Positions 1 through 8,574 of a stretch of 64,000 nt of DNA are shown here, in pieces. Within the stretch, counting starts at the first letter, position 1; the number at the start of each line of letters is the position of its first letter. The stretch covers positions 1 to 64,000 of the forward strand of contig JACYMF010000030.1 in assembly GCA_015272165.1 (NCBI GenBank), read 5' to 3'. Both the position numbers and the translations under genes were made by a program. Origin of the DNA: Cyanobacterium sp. T60_A2020_053 (GTDB lineage: Bacteria; Cyanobacteriota; Cyanobacteriia; Cyanobacteriales; Cyanobacteriaceae). Below the pieces are notes generated by a model that saw only the letters and a list, made by a program, of their open reading frames with translations, was not told where the DNA came from and searched no databases.

Positions 1-222
1 AAGTTTATGAGAGATTGTCACTTATTTTAAAAAGGTCATCGCCTTTAATATTACAATTGTTTCAACCTATCAGAAAATTGCATATCATCCCGCAATAATG
101 CAACGCCAAGCTCAAATACTGCAGTTAACTTCACAATTTATTATACTATAAATATGAGCATTTAAAAATATTTTTAAATGTATTTTGATTGAATCATTTT
201 ATTAAACTTAGACAGCAAAATA
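1..222. other. AT-rich spacer, no gene seen
   Basis: Gene-free stretch at the window edge before pabAB. It is very AT-rich and I see no convincing terminator, RNA gene or repeat family member in it. It presumably holds the pabAB promoter, but no clear -35/-10 pair can be chosen by eye. Confidence 0.5.
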
Positions 223-2331
223 ATGAATAGCCTAATAATTGATAACTACGATTCTTTTACTTATAATATCTATCAATTATTAGCTCAAGTCAATAATCAA
301 CTTCCCACTATTATCACTAATAACCAATGGTCTTGGGAAGAAATAAGAGCAAAAAATTTTCAACAAATTATTATTTCTCCCGGTCCGGGAAATCCTGAAA
401 GAATAGAAGATTTTGGAGTATGTAGGGAAATTTTAATTAATAGTAATATTCCCATTTTAGGCATATGTTTAGGTCATCAAGGTATTGGTTACTATAACCA
501 AGCGCCCGTCACCCTAGCACCTCAACCTATGCACGGCAGAATGAGTAAAATATACCATCATAACCATGATTTATTTAAAGATATTCCCTCTGGCTTTTCT
601 GTTGTGCGTTATCATTCTTTAATCATCGAAAAAGTTAGCCCACAATTAGAATGTATTGCCACCACAAAAGATAAGTTAATTATGGCAATTGCTCATAAAA
701 ATAAACCTTTTTGGGGAGTACAATTTCACCCCGAATCTATTTGTTCTCAGTATGGCTATCAGCTACTAAAAAACTTTCAAAATTTAACTAAAAATTTTTG
801 GGAAAAACAACTATCAATTAATTTATCTGATTTCAAGAAAAAACAACCATCAATTAATCTCCCCCATTTCAAGGAGGAAATAAAAGGGGTTAAATCTCGC
901 CAATTACATCAACTTTATACTAAAAAATTAGATATTTGGCAAGATACAGAAATAGTTTTTAAAGAAATCTATGGTAATTCAGAATATAGTTTTTGGCTTG
1001 ATAGTAGTATGGTAGCCAAAGGCTTATCTCGTTTTTCTTTCATGGGAGATTCTCAAGGAGAAAATAGCTTCACTCTTGACTATAATGTCAATGATAATCA
1101 ACTAAAAATTATCAAAAATAAAATAATTCAAAATATCAATGAAAATATTTTTACTTATTTAAAAGAGTATTTAACTAATAATTATGTTCATAATAATTCT
1201 GATTTGCCTTTTAATTTTAATACTGGTTTTGTTGGCTATTTCGGCTACGAATTAAAATCTCTTTGTGGTTATGACAATATTCATCAATCAAAATTACCCG
1301 ATAGCTTTTTAATTAAAAGTGATCGTTTAATTGCCTTTGATCACCAAGAACAAAAAACTTATCTCCTTTACTATGGCAAAAAAAGTAAAGAAAATTTAGC
1401 CAATCAATGGTTTAATGAAATTATTTTAAAATTAGAGAATATATCTAAAAAAAATAATTATTTTAAGATTAAGAATAAATTAGTAAATGAAAATAAAACA
1501 GGATTTACTAGAAATAAAGAACATTATTTAAAAGACATAAAAATTTGCTTTGAAAAAATAAAACAAGGAGAAAGTTATGAAATATGTTTAACCAATCAAA
1601 TTAATTTACCTCCTATGGAAAATACTTTTAAATATTATCAAATTTTAAGAAGACAAAATCCAGCGCCCTTCAGCGCCTACTTAAAGTTAGGAGATATGAC
1701 CATAATTTCTTCATCTCCAGAGCGTTTTTTACAATTAGATCAAAACAAATGGCTTGAATCAAAACCGATTAAAGGTACCACAAAAAGAAGTCAAAATAAG
1801 CAAGAAGATCAACAATTAAAAAAGCAATTAACACTCAGCGAAAAAGAAAGAGCAGAAAACTTAATGATTGTGGATTTACTGCGCAATGATTTAGGTAAAA
1901 TATGTGAAATTGGTACAGTTTCAGTGCCAAAATTAATGGCTATTGAAAGTTATGAAACATTACATCAAATGGTTTCTACTGTCAAGGGTAAATTAAACGA
2001 TGATTTGGGTAGTATTGATGCTATTTTAGCCACTTTTCCCGGTGGATCTATGACGGGCGCCCCAAAAAAAAGAACCCTTGAAATTATCGACCAACTAGAA
2101 ACCGAAGCACGAGGTATTTACTCTGGCAGTATCGGGTTTTTGGGTCTTAATGGTACGCTTGATCTTAATATTGTAATTCGTACGGCAGTGATTACTCCCG
2201 AAAAAACTACCATTGGGGTGGGGGGCGCTATTACTGCTTTATCAGATGATATAGCTGAGTGGGAGGAGATTAAGTTGAAGGGGAGGGCGCTACTTCAAGC
2301 CTATTTTACGGCTATACTAAATGATAGTTAA
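223..2331 (+). CDS. pabB: Aminodeoxychorismate synthase, fused PabA-PabB
   Basis: Makes 4-amino-4-deoxychorismate from chorismate and glutamine, the first committed step to p-aminobenzoate and folate. The N-terminal ~190 residues are a class I glutamine amidotransferase: GICLGHQ with nucleophile Cys82, and HPES giving His169 and Glu171. From about residue 230 on lies the chorismate-binding synthase domain. The PIKGT motif at residues 515-519 (Lys517) is the signature of PabB rather than anthranilate synthase TrpE, which has an Ala there. The GATase-first fusion is the eukaryote-like arrangement. The linker at about residues 195-225 contains a short imperfect duplication (SINLSDFKKK / SINLPHFKEE). 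It converges with the spmB-like gene. What is seen are the motifs; the pathway role is family knowledge. Confidence 0.93.
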   Translation: MNSLIIDNYDSFTYNIYQLLAQVNNQLPTIITNNQWSWEEIRAKNFQQIIISPGPGNPERIEDFGVCREILINSNIPILGICLGHQGIGYYNQAPVTLAPQPMHGRMSKIYHHNHDLFKDIPSGFSVVRYHSLIIEKVSPQLECIATTKDKLIMAIAHKNKPFWGVQFHPESICSQYGYQLLKNFQNLTKNFWEKQLSINLSDFKKKQPSINLPHFKEEIKGVKSRQLHQLYTKKLDIWQDTEIVFKEIYGNSEYSFWLDSSMVAKGLSRFSFMGDSQGENSFTLDYNVNDNQLKIIKNKIIQNINENIFTYLKEYLTNNYVHNNSDLPFNFNTGFVGYFGYELKSLCGYDNIHQSKLPDSFLIKSDRLIAFDHQEQKTYLLYYGKKSKENLANQWFNEIILKLENISKKNNYFKIKNKLVNENKTGFTRNKEHYLKDIKICFEKIKQGESYEICLTNQINLPPMENTFKYYQILRRQNPAPFSAYLKLGDMTIISSSPERFLQLDQNKWLESKPIKGTTKRSQNKQEDQQLKKQLTLSEKERAENLMIVDLLRNDLGKICEIGTVSVPKLMAIESYETLHQMVSTVKGKLNDDLGSIDAILATFPGGSMTGAPKKRTLEIIDQLETEARGIYSGSIGFLGLNGTLDLNIVIRTAVITPEKTTIGVGGAITALSDDIAEWEEIKLKGRALLQAYFTAILNDS

Positions 2332-2444
2332 TAACGTTTCAAATCAGAGAATATTGAGTTTTTTTAACCCAATAATCCATCATTAATTATGTGTTGTTTT
2401 CTAACCGTGCGGTGTAGGACTAAGATATTGTAATAAATAACTAC

Positions 2445-2993
2445 TTAGCCAAAAAAGAAACGACAGATATAAACAGCGCTAAAAATACCCACCACATCAG
2501 CGATTAATCCAGCTAACAGCGCGTGCCGCACTTTTTTGACACCTACTGAACCAAAATACACCGCTAACACATAAAATGTAGTCTCCGTTGAGCCATACAT
2601 GGTAGCTGCTATTTTCCCGATTAAAGAATCAGCGCCCTGGGTCTCGATAATATCACTCAGTAGCCCAAATGAGCCACCCCCCGAAAGAGGGCGCATGATA
2701 GCTAAAAGTATATTTTCAGGGGGAAAACCAATAAATCCCAACACAGGAGATAAAATAGTCAGCATGACATCCAATGCACCACTAGCACGAAACATCCCAA
2801 TAGCCACTAAAATTGCTACAAGATAGGGAATAATCATAATGGCAATGTTAAAACCCTCCTTTGCACCATCAGTAAAAACTTCATAGACTTTAACTTTTTT
2901 AAAAACAAGGGCATAAAAAGGAATCCCCATTAAAAGCAAAGGAATAATATATTTAGCTGTGGTATTAAAAATGTCAGTTATTGATTCAACCAT
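2445..2993 (-). CDS. spmB: Spore maturation protein B-like membrane protein (Gate/nucleoside recognition domain)
   Basis: A 182-residue membrane protein with about five hydrophobic segments, typical length for SpmB. The conserved core RPLSGGGSFG near residues 101-110 and MYGSTETTFY near residues 132-141 identify the nucleoside-recognition (Gate) family. In Bacillus SpmA/SpmB are needed for spore core dehydration. Cyanobacteria do not sporulate, so the role here is unknown and the name reflects family only. No spmA-like gene is adjacent. The start codon is followed upstream by a heptamer tandem repeat (3001-3042). Confidence 0.8.
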   Translation of the reverse strand: MVESITDIFNTTAKYIIPLLLMGIPFYALVFKKVKVYEVFTDGAKEGFNIAIMIIPYLVAILVAIGMFRASGALDVMLTILSPVLGFIGFPPENILLAIMRPLSGGGSFGLLSDIIETQGADSLIGKIAATMYGSTETTFYVLAVYFGSVGVKKVRHALLAGLIADVVGIFSAVYICRFFFG

Positions 2994-3000
2994 AGATAAT

Positions 3001-3042
3001 GAATTATGAATTATGAATTATGAATTATGAATTATGAATTAT
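3001..3042. repeat. Heptamer tandem repeat, six copies of GAATTAT
   Basis: Six perfect head-to-tail copies of a 7-bp unit directly upstream of the spmB-like gene. The same or complementary heptamer recurs elsewhere in spacers of this window. It resembles the short tandemly repeated repetitive (STRR) heptamers known from other cyanobacteria. Confidence 0.9.
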
Positions 3043-3396
3043 TATCTCCTCTGCCTCCCCTGCTTCCCTTTCCTCTCCAAATTTTAACGGTTAAATAGCA
3101 AATTCAGTATAATATGGTTTAGAATAATAATTTGACCCTTTTTTGATGCTATCCTAGATAGTCGTGGTCAAGGTTTAAAGGATTAAAGCCTTGAAAGACT
3201 AAATCTAATACTAATAGCCCTCGCTTTTAGTGTGGATTTTGTTGGTATTTTTGTCAACCAATCAGAGAAAAAATCAATCCTAAATTAATCTCTATGTTTA
3301 TTTTTCTGGACGCTTGTAATTTTAATTATAGGTTTTTAGGAAATATTTGTAATTATCACCTTAGTAAGTAATTTGAAAACTTTTGTAAATATGCCT
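3043..3396 (+). promoter_or_regulatory. Leader region of ribosomal protein S1 with a stem-loop
   Basis: About 350 bp without a gene in front of the S1 gene. At 3169-3193 an inverted repeat (CAAGGTTTAA, four-base loop, TTAAAGCCTTG, one bulged G) could form a leader hairpin. A possible promoter lies just upstream (TTGACC at 3132-3137 with TAGATA at 3155-3160, 17-bp spacing), but the -10 is weak. Autoregulatory leaders are common for ribosomal proteins; that role here is inference. Confidence 0.35.
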
Positions 3397-4419
3397 ATGG
3401 TCAGTCAAACAGAAACCGTTAAAAATGATGTTGGTTTTACCCATGAAGATTTTGCTGCCCTTCTGGATGAGTATGACTATCATTTTAGTCCGGGAGATGT
3501 GGTAGCCGGTACTGTTTTTAGTATGGAACAGAGAGGCGCTTTAATTGATATTGGCGCAAAAACTGCCGCTTATATTCCCGTGCAAGAATTATCTATCAAT
3601 CGTGTAGATAATCCTGATGAGGTTTTACAACCGAATGAAACCAGAGAATTTTTCATTCTCACCGATGAAAATGAAGATGGACAGTTAACTTTATCTATTC
3701 GTCGCATTGAATATATGCGCGCTTGGGAGCGAGTTCGTCAATTACAACAAGAAGACGCTACGGTTTATTCTAATGTTTTTGCTACTAACCGAGGAGGCGC
3801 GCTGGTTAGAGTAGAAGGCTTGAGAGGTTTTATCCCCGGTTCTCACATTAGTGCCAAGGATGCTAAAGAAGATTTACTCGGTCAAGATTTACCGTTAAAA
3901 TTTTTAGAAGTGGATGAAGAACGCAATCGCCTCGTTTTAAGTCACCGACGGGCGCTGGTTGAACGTAAGATGAATGGTTTAGAAGTGGCTCAAGTGGTGA
4001 TTGGTTCTGTGCGTGGTATCAAGCCTTACGGTGCGTTTATTGACATCGGCGGTGTTAGCGGTTTGCTACACATTTCCGAAATTTCTCATGATCATATCGA
4101 TACTCCCCACAGTGTCTTTAATGTTAATGATGAACTCAAAGTAATGATCATTGATTTAGATGCAGAAAGAGGACGTATTTCCCTTTCTACGAAGCAATTA
4201 GAACCCGAACCGGGAGATATGCTCAAAAATCGTGATTTAGTGTTTGAAAAGGCTGAAGAAATGGCGGAAAAATATCGTCAAAAACTTTTGGCTGGAGATG
4301 AAGCACCGGCGGAAAATGAAATGGAAATTCCTACGGCGACAGATGAGGTAACAGAAGAAGTTGTTAATCAAACGGAAGATGTTACTACCGAAGAATTAGT
4401 GGCTAGTAGTGATGAATAA
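3397..4419 (+). CDS. rpsA: 30S ribosomal protein S1 (cyanobacterial three-domain form)
   Basis: Binds mRNA on the small ribosomal subunit and helps translation initiation. About 340 residues with three S1 RNA-binding repeats, roughly residues 30-98, 115-180 and 193-265; this is the short cyanobacterial/chloroplast type rather than the six-repeat E. coli form. Repeat three carries the well-conserved GIKPYGAFIDIGG stretch. The C-terminal ~60 residues are acidic and low in complexity. I chose ATG 3397 (MVSQT) because family members begin this way; TTG 3373 and ATG 3391 are in frame upstream. No good Shine-Dalgarno is visible. A strong intrinsic terminator follows. Confidence 0.93.
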   Translation: MVSQTETVKNDVGFTHEDFAALLDEYDYHFSPGDVVAGTVFSMEQRGALIDIGAKTAAYIPVQELSINRVDNPDEVLQPNETREFFILTDENEDGQLTLSIRRIEYMRAWERVRQLQQEDATVYSNVFATNRGGALVRVEGLRGFIPGSHISAKDAKEDLLGQDLPLKFLEVDEERNRLVLSHRRALVERKMNGLEVAQVVIGSVRGIKPYGAFIDIGGVSGLLHISEISHDHIDTPHSVFNVNDELKVMIIDLDAERGRISLSTKQLEPEPGDMLKNRDLVFEKAEEMAEKYRQKLLAGDEAPAENEMEIPTATDEVTEEVVNQTEDVTTEELVASSDE

Positions 4420-4465
4420 TTTTAGATAATTTAGTTTTCGGTTTTATTATTTTAACCCATCTAAA

Positions 4466-4494
4466 TCTCCCCTTGAGAAGGGGAGACTTTTTTT
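4466..4494 (+). terminator. Rho-independent terminator after rpsA
   Basis: Perfect 9-bp stem TCTCCCCTT / AAGGGGAGA with a three-base loop, followed by a run of seven T. It lies 47 bp after the S1 stop codon. Confidence 0.9.
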
Positions 4495-4592
4495 GGCAAT
4501 TTAGGTATTAGAAACTCTTCACTTAACATCTTCCTGCTTCCTTTTACGATAAGATAAACTTCACCACAAAGATCAGATCGCCATTTCATAAA

Positions 4593-5213
4593 ATGACCTT
4601 AGAAATTATTACTCAAACTCCCCTCAGAGGAGAAGAAACAAATTTTATTTTTGTACTTTTACACGGCTGGGGCGCTAATCATCATGATTTAACTTCATTA
4701 CCTCCTTTACTGGATTTACCCGGCTGTGAATATATCTTTCCTAATGCGCCCTTCCCCCATTATCAAGTGCCAAAAGGTAGGGCTTGGTACGCTTTAGAAA
4801 ATAATAATCAAGGTATCGAAGAAAGTGTTTCGACTTTTTATCATTGGTTATTAACCCTTGAAGATAGAACAAATATACCATTAACTAGAACTATTGTGGG
4901 CGGTTTTTCTCAGGGGGGCGCTATGAGTTTGGATGTTGGTTTACAATTACCTGTAGCTGGGGTATGTAGTCTCAGTGGTTATCTTCATTTTGAGCCTAAA
5001 AGTGACCGCAATCCTTTTCCCCCTACTCTTATGTGTCATGGTACGAATGATCCTGTTGTTCCCATTGCTTCGGCTAGGGATGCCCAGCAAAAGTTAACGG
5101 CAGTGGGGGTTGAAGTGCAGTATCAGGAGTACAATATGGCTCATGAAATTATCCCTTCCGAAATTAATTTGCTTCGTGATTTTGTTTTAAATATCGTTGG
5201 AGGTCAAAGTTAA
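4593..5213 (+). CDS. Alpha/beta-hydrolase carboxylesterase (phospholipase/carboxylesterase family)
   Basis: A 206-residue alpha/beta hydrolase of the YpfH/EstB-type carboxylesterase family, which cleaves short acyl esters in the cytoplasm. Oxyanion-hole strand VLLHGWGAN (about residues 21-29), nucleophile elbow GFSQGG (Ser near residue 111), acid in HGTNDPVVP, and histidine in MAHEI near residue 190 complete the triad. No signal peptide. Natural substrate cannot be read from the sequence. It stands alone between the rpsA terminator and a repeat-rich spacer. Confidence 0.82.
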   Translation: MTLEIITQTPLRGEETNFIFVLLHGWGANHHDLTSLPPLLDLPGCEYIFPNAPFPHYQVPKGRAWYALENNNQGIEESVSTFYHWLLTLEDRTNIPLTRTIVGGFSQGGAMSLDVGLQLPVAGVCSLSGYLHFEPKSDRNPFPPTLMCHGTNDPVVPIASARDAQQKLTAVGVEVQYQEYNMAHEIIPSEINLLRDFVLNIVGGQS

Positions 5214-5252
5214 AGGCGCAAAGGTTAAAAAAGGGAAAAGTTGAAAGGGCAA

Positions 5253-5420
5253 GGGGCAAAGGTTTTGAGTACAATAAAATCTTAAAAAAGTGCCAAAAAT
5301 AGCCTTTTTTCTCTAAAAATACTGTATTTTTGCCATCCCAATCAAAAATTATTAATTCTAAATTCGACATTCTAAATTCGACATTCTAAATTCGACATTC
5401 CCCTCACCAAAATACTCTTT
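5253..5420. repeat. Family C dispersed element copy, degraded
   Basis: Matches the internal and right-hand parts of the family C element seen best at 62709-62944 and 29209-29467: the AAAAAAGTGCCAAAAATA core followed by CTCTAAAAATACTGTATTT, and the ACCAAAATACT near the right end. The left terminus is replaced by a purine-rich tract and a 14-bp tandem repeat has grown inside it. Boundaries are approximate. Confidence 0.6.
5358..5399. repeat. 14-bp tandem repeat, three perfect copies
   Basis: Unit CTAAATTCGACATT repeated three times without mismatch inside the spacer between the carboxylesterase and the DUF4278 gene. Twice the 7-bp period seen in other spacers. Confidence 0.9.
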
Positions 5421-5633
5421 CATCAAGTTCTACTAAAATTGTAACGATTGATACAGAAAGTAGAAAAACTTAGAAAAAAGTGATAAATTAAAAATAAGGA
5501 CAAAGCCAGTTACGTTGCAAAGGTGAAATAGATAGCAAAGACTGGGAACTTTTTGATTTTAAGTAAGAAAAAGTCAAAAATAGTCTCTTAAATAGCAATT
5601 AAATTAATTTACGATTCCCTAAAGGTGAAAATT

Positions 5634-6041
5634 ATGAAAATGTCTTATCGAGGAAATAGTTACCAACCTAGCGCTACATCATTGATGGAAGTAAGAGAAG
5701 GGGATATTATTGGTAAATATAGGGGGTGTGAAGTGCGCACTTTCCTTCCCCGTCACATACCCCAACTACAGCCGAAAATCTATCTACAATATCGAGGTAT
5801 TGCTTATAGTAGTAATCCTAATGCACAACCTTATTTCGTTGCTCATAATTCTTCCACAGAGAATAAAAGTGAGTCTCTAGCTATAGTTACCAGTCACGAA
5901 ACTCAAGAAAATTTAGCTCAAGTTCATTTGGCTAATTTACGCCGTAATTTAGAGCGTCGCATGGCAGTGGCACAGAGTCAGGAAAATTATTCTTTGTTAG
6001 GAATGTTGAAAAAAGAGTGTGAGGCTCTCAAAACTGCTTAA
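5634..6041 (+). CDS. DUF4278 domain protein
   Basis: A 135-residue protein of unknown function with the cyanobacterial DUF4278 signature: an N-terminal YRG.SY motif and a second YRGIAY motif near residue 55. The C-terminal 40 residues are helical and charged. ATG 5634 is preferred over the in-frame GTG 5625 because AAAGGTG sits at a good ribosome-binding distance before it. The stop codon overlaps that of the converging GerMN gene by four bases (6038-6041). Confidence 0.8.
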   Translation: MKMSYRGNSYQPSATSLMEVREGDIIGKYRGCEVRTFLPRHIPQLQPKIYLQYRGIAYSSNPNAQPYFVAHNSSTENKSESLAIVTSHETQENLAQVHLANLRRNLERRMAVAQSQENYSLLGMLKKECEALKTA

Positions 6042-6640
6042 TTTTGGGGAAAACTGAGGGAATATAACTCTCTGGTGATGGGTTGATCTACTAATAAACC
6101 TTCACCACCTAGGGTTTCTAGGGGTTTCCCTTCTACACTTAACCAAAGTAAGCTATCGGGATTATCACTGGTGGCAGTATAAACTATTTGACCTAAACGA
6201 GCAATCATGGAGGCACTACCGCCACCTTCAGTAAATTCTGCTGATAAGTCTAGGTAAATTCCTTCTTCTCTGATTTCTAATGATAGTAGTTCTGTATTAT
6301 CAGGAATAGCGGTGCTAAATTGTGTATCAGGGTTGTTTAATAAACGGTGGAGGGCGCCCTTCACCAATTCCTCTTCATTGTCAGTAAAGGGCAATTTTTG
6401 AGGTAAGCTAACCATTGCCAAGTCATCATCAAGCAAGTAAATACCAACTTCCTTTGTTTCTTCCCCTTGAGGAATATCCGGTGTAACAATAGTTTTTTTG
6501 TCATCAGGATTTTGATTAACTTGCTTTTCTAGGGAATTGTAAGCAAACCAAGCCGTTACCGTGCCAAGGGCTAAAATAGCCGTAGCACCGATAATAATAG
6601 TTTTAGGAGTGGCAAAACGCTTTTGGTTTTGATCTGACAT
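6038..6640 (-). CDS. GerMN domain protein with N-terminal membrane anchor
   Basis: A 200-residue protein with one transmembrane segment (about residues 13-32) followed by an acidic linker and a GerMN domain (about residues 65-195; GALHRLLNNP, IYLDLSAEFTEGGGS, GKPLETLGGEG). The domain is named from the spore germination protein GerM but occurs widely in cyanobacterial envelope proteins. It is probably exported and tethered to the plasma or thylakoid membrane. It follows the DUF2993 gene by 38 bp on the same strand and is likely cotranscribed with it. Confidence 0.8.
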   Translation of the reverse strand: MSDQNQKRFATPKTIIIGATAILALGTVTAWFAYNSLEKQVNQNPDDKKTIVTPDIPQGEETKEVGIYLLDDDLAMVSLPQKLPFTDNEEELVKGALHRLLNNPDTQFSTAIPDNTELLSLEIREEGIYLDLSAEFTEGGGSASMIARLGQIVYTATSDNPDSLLWLSVEGKPLETLGGEGLLVDQPITRELYSLSFPQN

Positions 6641-6678
6641 AATCTTTTTAGAAACCTCTGATGATTCAACTATTAATT

Positions 6679-7452
6679 TTAACGTTTTGGGATATTGATT
6701 AAGCTAACAACGGTTAAATTATTTTCCTTAACCTCAAATTGTAGCAATCGGGCGACAATACCGCTATTTTCCAATCTTTTCAAGTCCAACTGTTGATTAA
6801 AATTATCCACGAAACCTTGTAGCAGTGGTGGAGATAAAGGTTGCCCATTAAAAGTACCTTTTGGCTCAATTATCCTTAGTTTATGCCCTTGTTGCACTTC
6901 TAAGGCAAATTCTAAACTAATATTTAACACCTCTCCCGGCGCCCCTCGTGATTCAGCTTCCGTATTAATGATAATTTTACCATTTTGAAATTCAAAACGA
7001 GTTTGATCTAAATCAATATCAAAGGGGATATTAGTGGGGATTCTCTCAGCGATAATACTTTTAACATTGGGAGATTGTAAAAAACCGTTAAAATCAGCTT
7101 CAGTAACTACTGTGCGAATCCCTAAATTAATCGGACTTTGGACGATTTCTCGCCAATTTTCGGCATTTAAAGAGCGAATACGCTTAAAATCAAACTTTAA
7201 TGAGTCACTTTCTAACTCAAACACTTCTAAACGTAGATTTTCTCTTAATACCCAGCCTCTGGTGGCTATTTTTACCCCGTCAATTTTTCCCTTAACGAAA
7301 TTATGAGTTGGTACATTTTCGACTCTCACTTGGATTTCTTCCACAGCGTGGGAATTTTTGATGATGGCATTGGTGAAGGTTTTATCCACCACTAAACCAA
7401 TGGGGGAAAGCAAGGAGTTGAATATTGTTAGTAAAGTGATTAAAAATTCCAT
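6679..7452 (-). CDS. DUF2993 (LmeA-type phospholipid-binding) domain protein
   Basis: A 257-residue protein with an N-terminal hydrophobic stretch and the DUF2993 fold seen in mycobacterial LmeA and many cyanobacterial proteins: the GKIDGVKIATRGW region (about residues 56-68) and the VTEADFNGFLQSP motif (about residues 115-127). Family knowledge suggests lipid binding in the envelope; the function in cyanobacteria is unknown. First gene of a probable two-gene unit with the GerMN protein. Confidence 0.8.
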   Translation of the reverse strand: MEFLITLLTIFNSLLSPIGLVVDKTFTNAIIKNSHAVEEIQVRVENVPTHNFVKGKIDGVKIATRGWVLRENLRLEVFELESDSLKFDFKRIRSLNAENWREIVQSPINLGIRTVVTEADFNGFLQSPNVKSIIAERIPTNIPFDIDLDQTRFEFQNGKIIINTEAESRGAPGEVLNISLEFALEVQQGHKLRIIEPKGTFNGQPLSPPLLQGFVDNFNQQLDLKRLENSGIVARLLQFEVKENNLTVVSLINIPKR

Positions 7453-7628
7453 AATTTGATTTTATAATTATTTCAATTAAGATTGAAACAAATTGAAAAA
7501 ATTTGTAGGGCAATGCACCGCCCACCACTTGACACTTTGCGACCACTTTTATTACTTTTAAACAAAGTTTCTCATTGTTAATTTAAAACAACTGTATCTC
7601 TCGCAAAGGCGCGAAGGTGCAAAGGTAA

Positions 7629-7904
7629 TTAATTTGTATCTAAGTTTACTGGTAAAGATGAGTAAGAGGCAATAGTTGTGTAATCAGGGTTTGATGATTG
7701 ATCATTTTTTTTGTCTAATTCTTGTTTTTGCTTGACAAAATTACGAAAATCATCAACGGTTAATTTATCCATGTGTTGATCTCTTTCTTCTGTATAATTG
7801 CCATAACATACTTCTAATTGCTGTAAAAATTTTAATGTTCCTGCTACTCCTAAAGCATTAATCAGTGCAGAATAACCTTGTTTTTTTATATCAGTTAATT
7901 TCAT
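7629..7904 (-). CDS. Small protein paired with the disrupted PIN gene
   Basis: A 91-residue soluble protein. It starts one base after the stop codon of the broken PIN-domain gene, and its Shine-Dalgarno (AGAAGGAG) lies inside the end of that gene, so the two were translated as a coupled pair. The position suggests an antitoxin or accessory partner, but I recognise no named DNA-binding fold. The TVDDFRNFVKQKQELDK stretch is helical and charged. Translational coupling is now doubtful because ribosomes cannot reach the end of the PIN gene in frame. Confidence 0.6.
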   Translation of the reverse strand: MKLTDIKKQGYSALINALGVAGTLKFLQQLEVCYGNYTEERDQHMDKLTVDDFRNFVKQKQELDKKNDQSSNPDYTTIASYSSLPVNLDTN

Positions 7905-7905
7905 T

Positions 7906-8518
7906 TTATTCTCCTTCTATTTGCAAGATATTCCTTAACCAAATCACAGGATTATCAACTTTTATTTTTAATATCTTTTGATAATTTTGAGCTTTATTTA
8001 AAAGTCGCTTATCCGTTGTTAAAAATATATCAACTTTTCCTGCTTCTGCAAAAGCTAAATGTAATGCATCATGATATTTAAAGTTTAATCGCATTAATTC
8101 TTGCACCCTGAAATCAATTTCTTCATTTGATGAAAGATAAATTTGGGTCTTCACTAGATAGTATGCTGCCGAGACTGTAAGCCTTACTCTCTCGTTCTCA
8201 AAATGCAATTTGCATACCAAGTAATGAAGAGCCATAAATTTTTGCTATTTTTAAAATATCATTAATTCTTTGTCGCTTGAATGAGTCAGAATGTTGACTC
8301 ACTTCAAATTCAATTATGTCACTATTACTTAATTTCCATCTTTGATTTTCACAATTTTGAATAATCTCCGTTATTGCTTCTGCCTCAAGTCGTACCATAG
8401 TTTGTTGTAAGTCGTCTAAAGGGCGATTTAAACAACAAACATCAAGATAAATTAAATATTTTTTATTTAATTTAATACCTATAGCAATTAAAACATTTTT
8501 CCAGCGCCCGATGATCAT
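7906..8518 (-). pseudogene. PIN-domain ribonuclease gene disrupted by a small transposable element
   Basis: Two fragments of one PIN gene. The N-terminal part reads YLDVCCLNRPLDD ... FEVSQHSDSF ... ILKIAKIY; the C-terminal part reads LSSNEEIDFRVQ ... YHDALHLAFAEAGKVDIFLTTDKRLL. They lie in different frames because an 89-bp element (8145-8233) plus an 8-bp target duplication was inserted. Removing the element and one duplication joins IAKIY directly to LSSNEEI in frame, with nothing missing. The start is also unclear: family members begin M-IYLDVCC, but here the equivalent codon is TTA and the nearest ATG is at 8518, 21 codons earlier. The toxin is very likely dead. Confidence 0.9.
8145..8233. 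mobile_element. Family E MITE, 89 bp, with 8-bp target duplication
   Basis: Terminal inverted repeats of about 22 bp (left GGGTCTTCACTAGATAGT.., right ..ACCAAGTAATGAAGAGCC; 17 of 22 positions pair). Flanked by perfect direct repeats ATAAATTT at 8137-8144 and 8234-8241. No coding capacity, so it must have been moved by a transposase encoded elsewhere. An 8-bp duplication is compatible with several IS families (for example IS1595, IS66 or ISAs1); I cannot assign one. Only one copy is seen in this window. Confidence 0.9.
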
Positions 8519-8574
8519 TAACAGTGATCCTGTGTAACAATAATAGCGTTATTAGTAGATCGCCAAAATTTTGC

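Noticed and set aside
5164-5370. 68-codon minus-strand ORF after the carboxylesterase
   Set aside because: It overlaps the end of the carboxylesterase gene and a degraded family C repeat; no recognisable motif.
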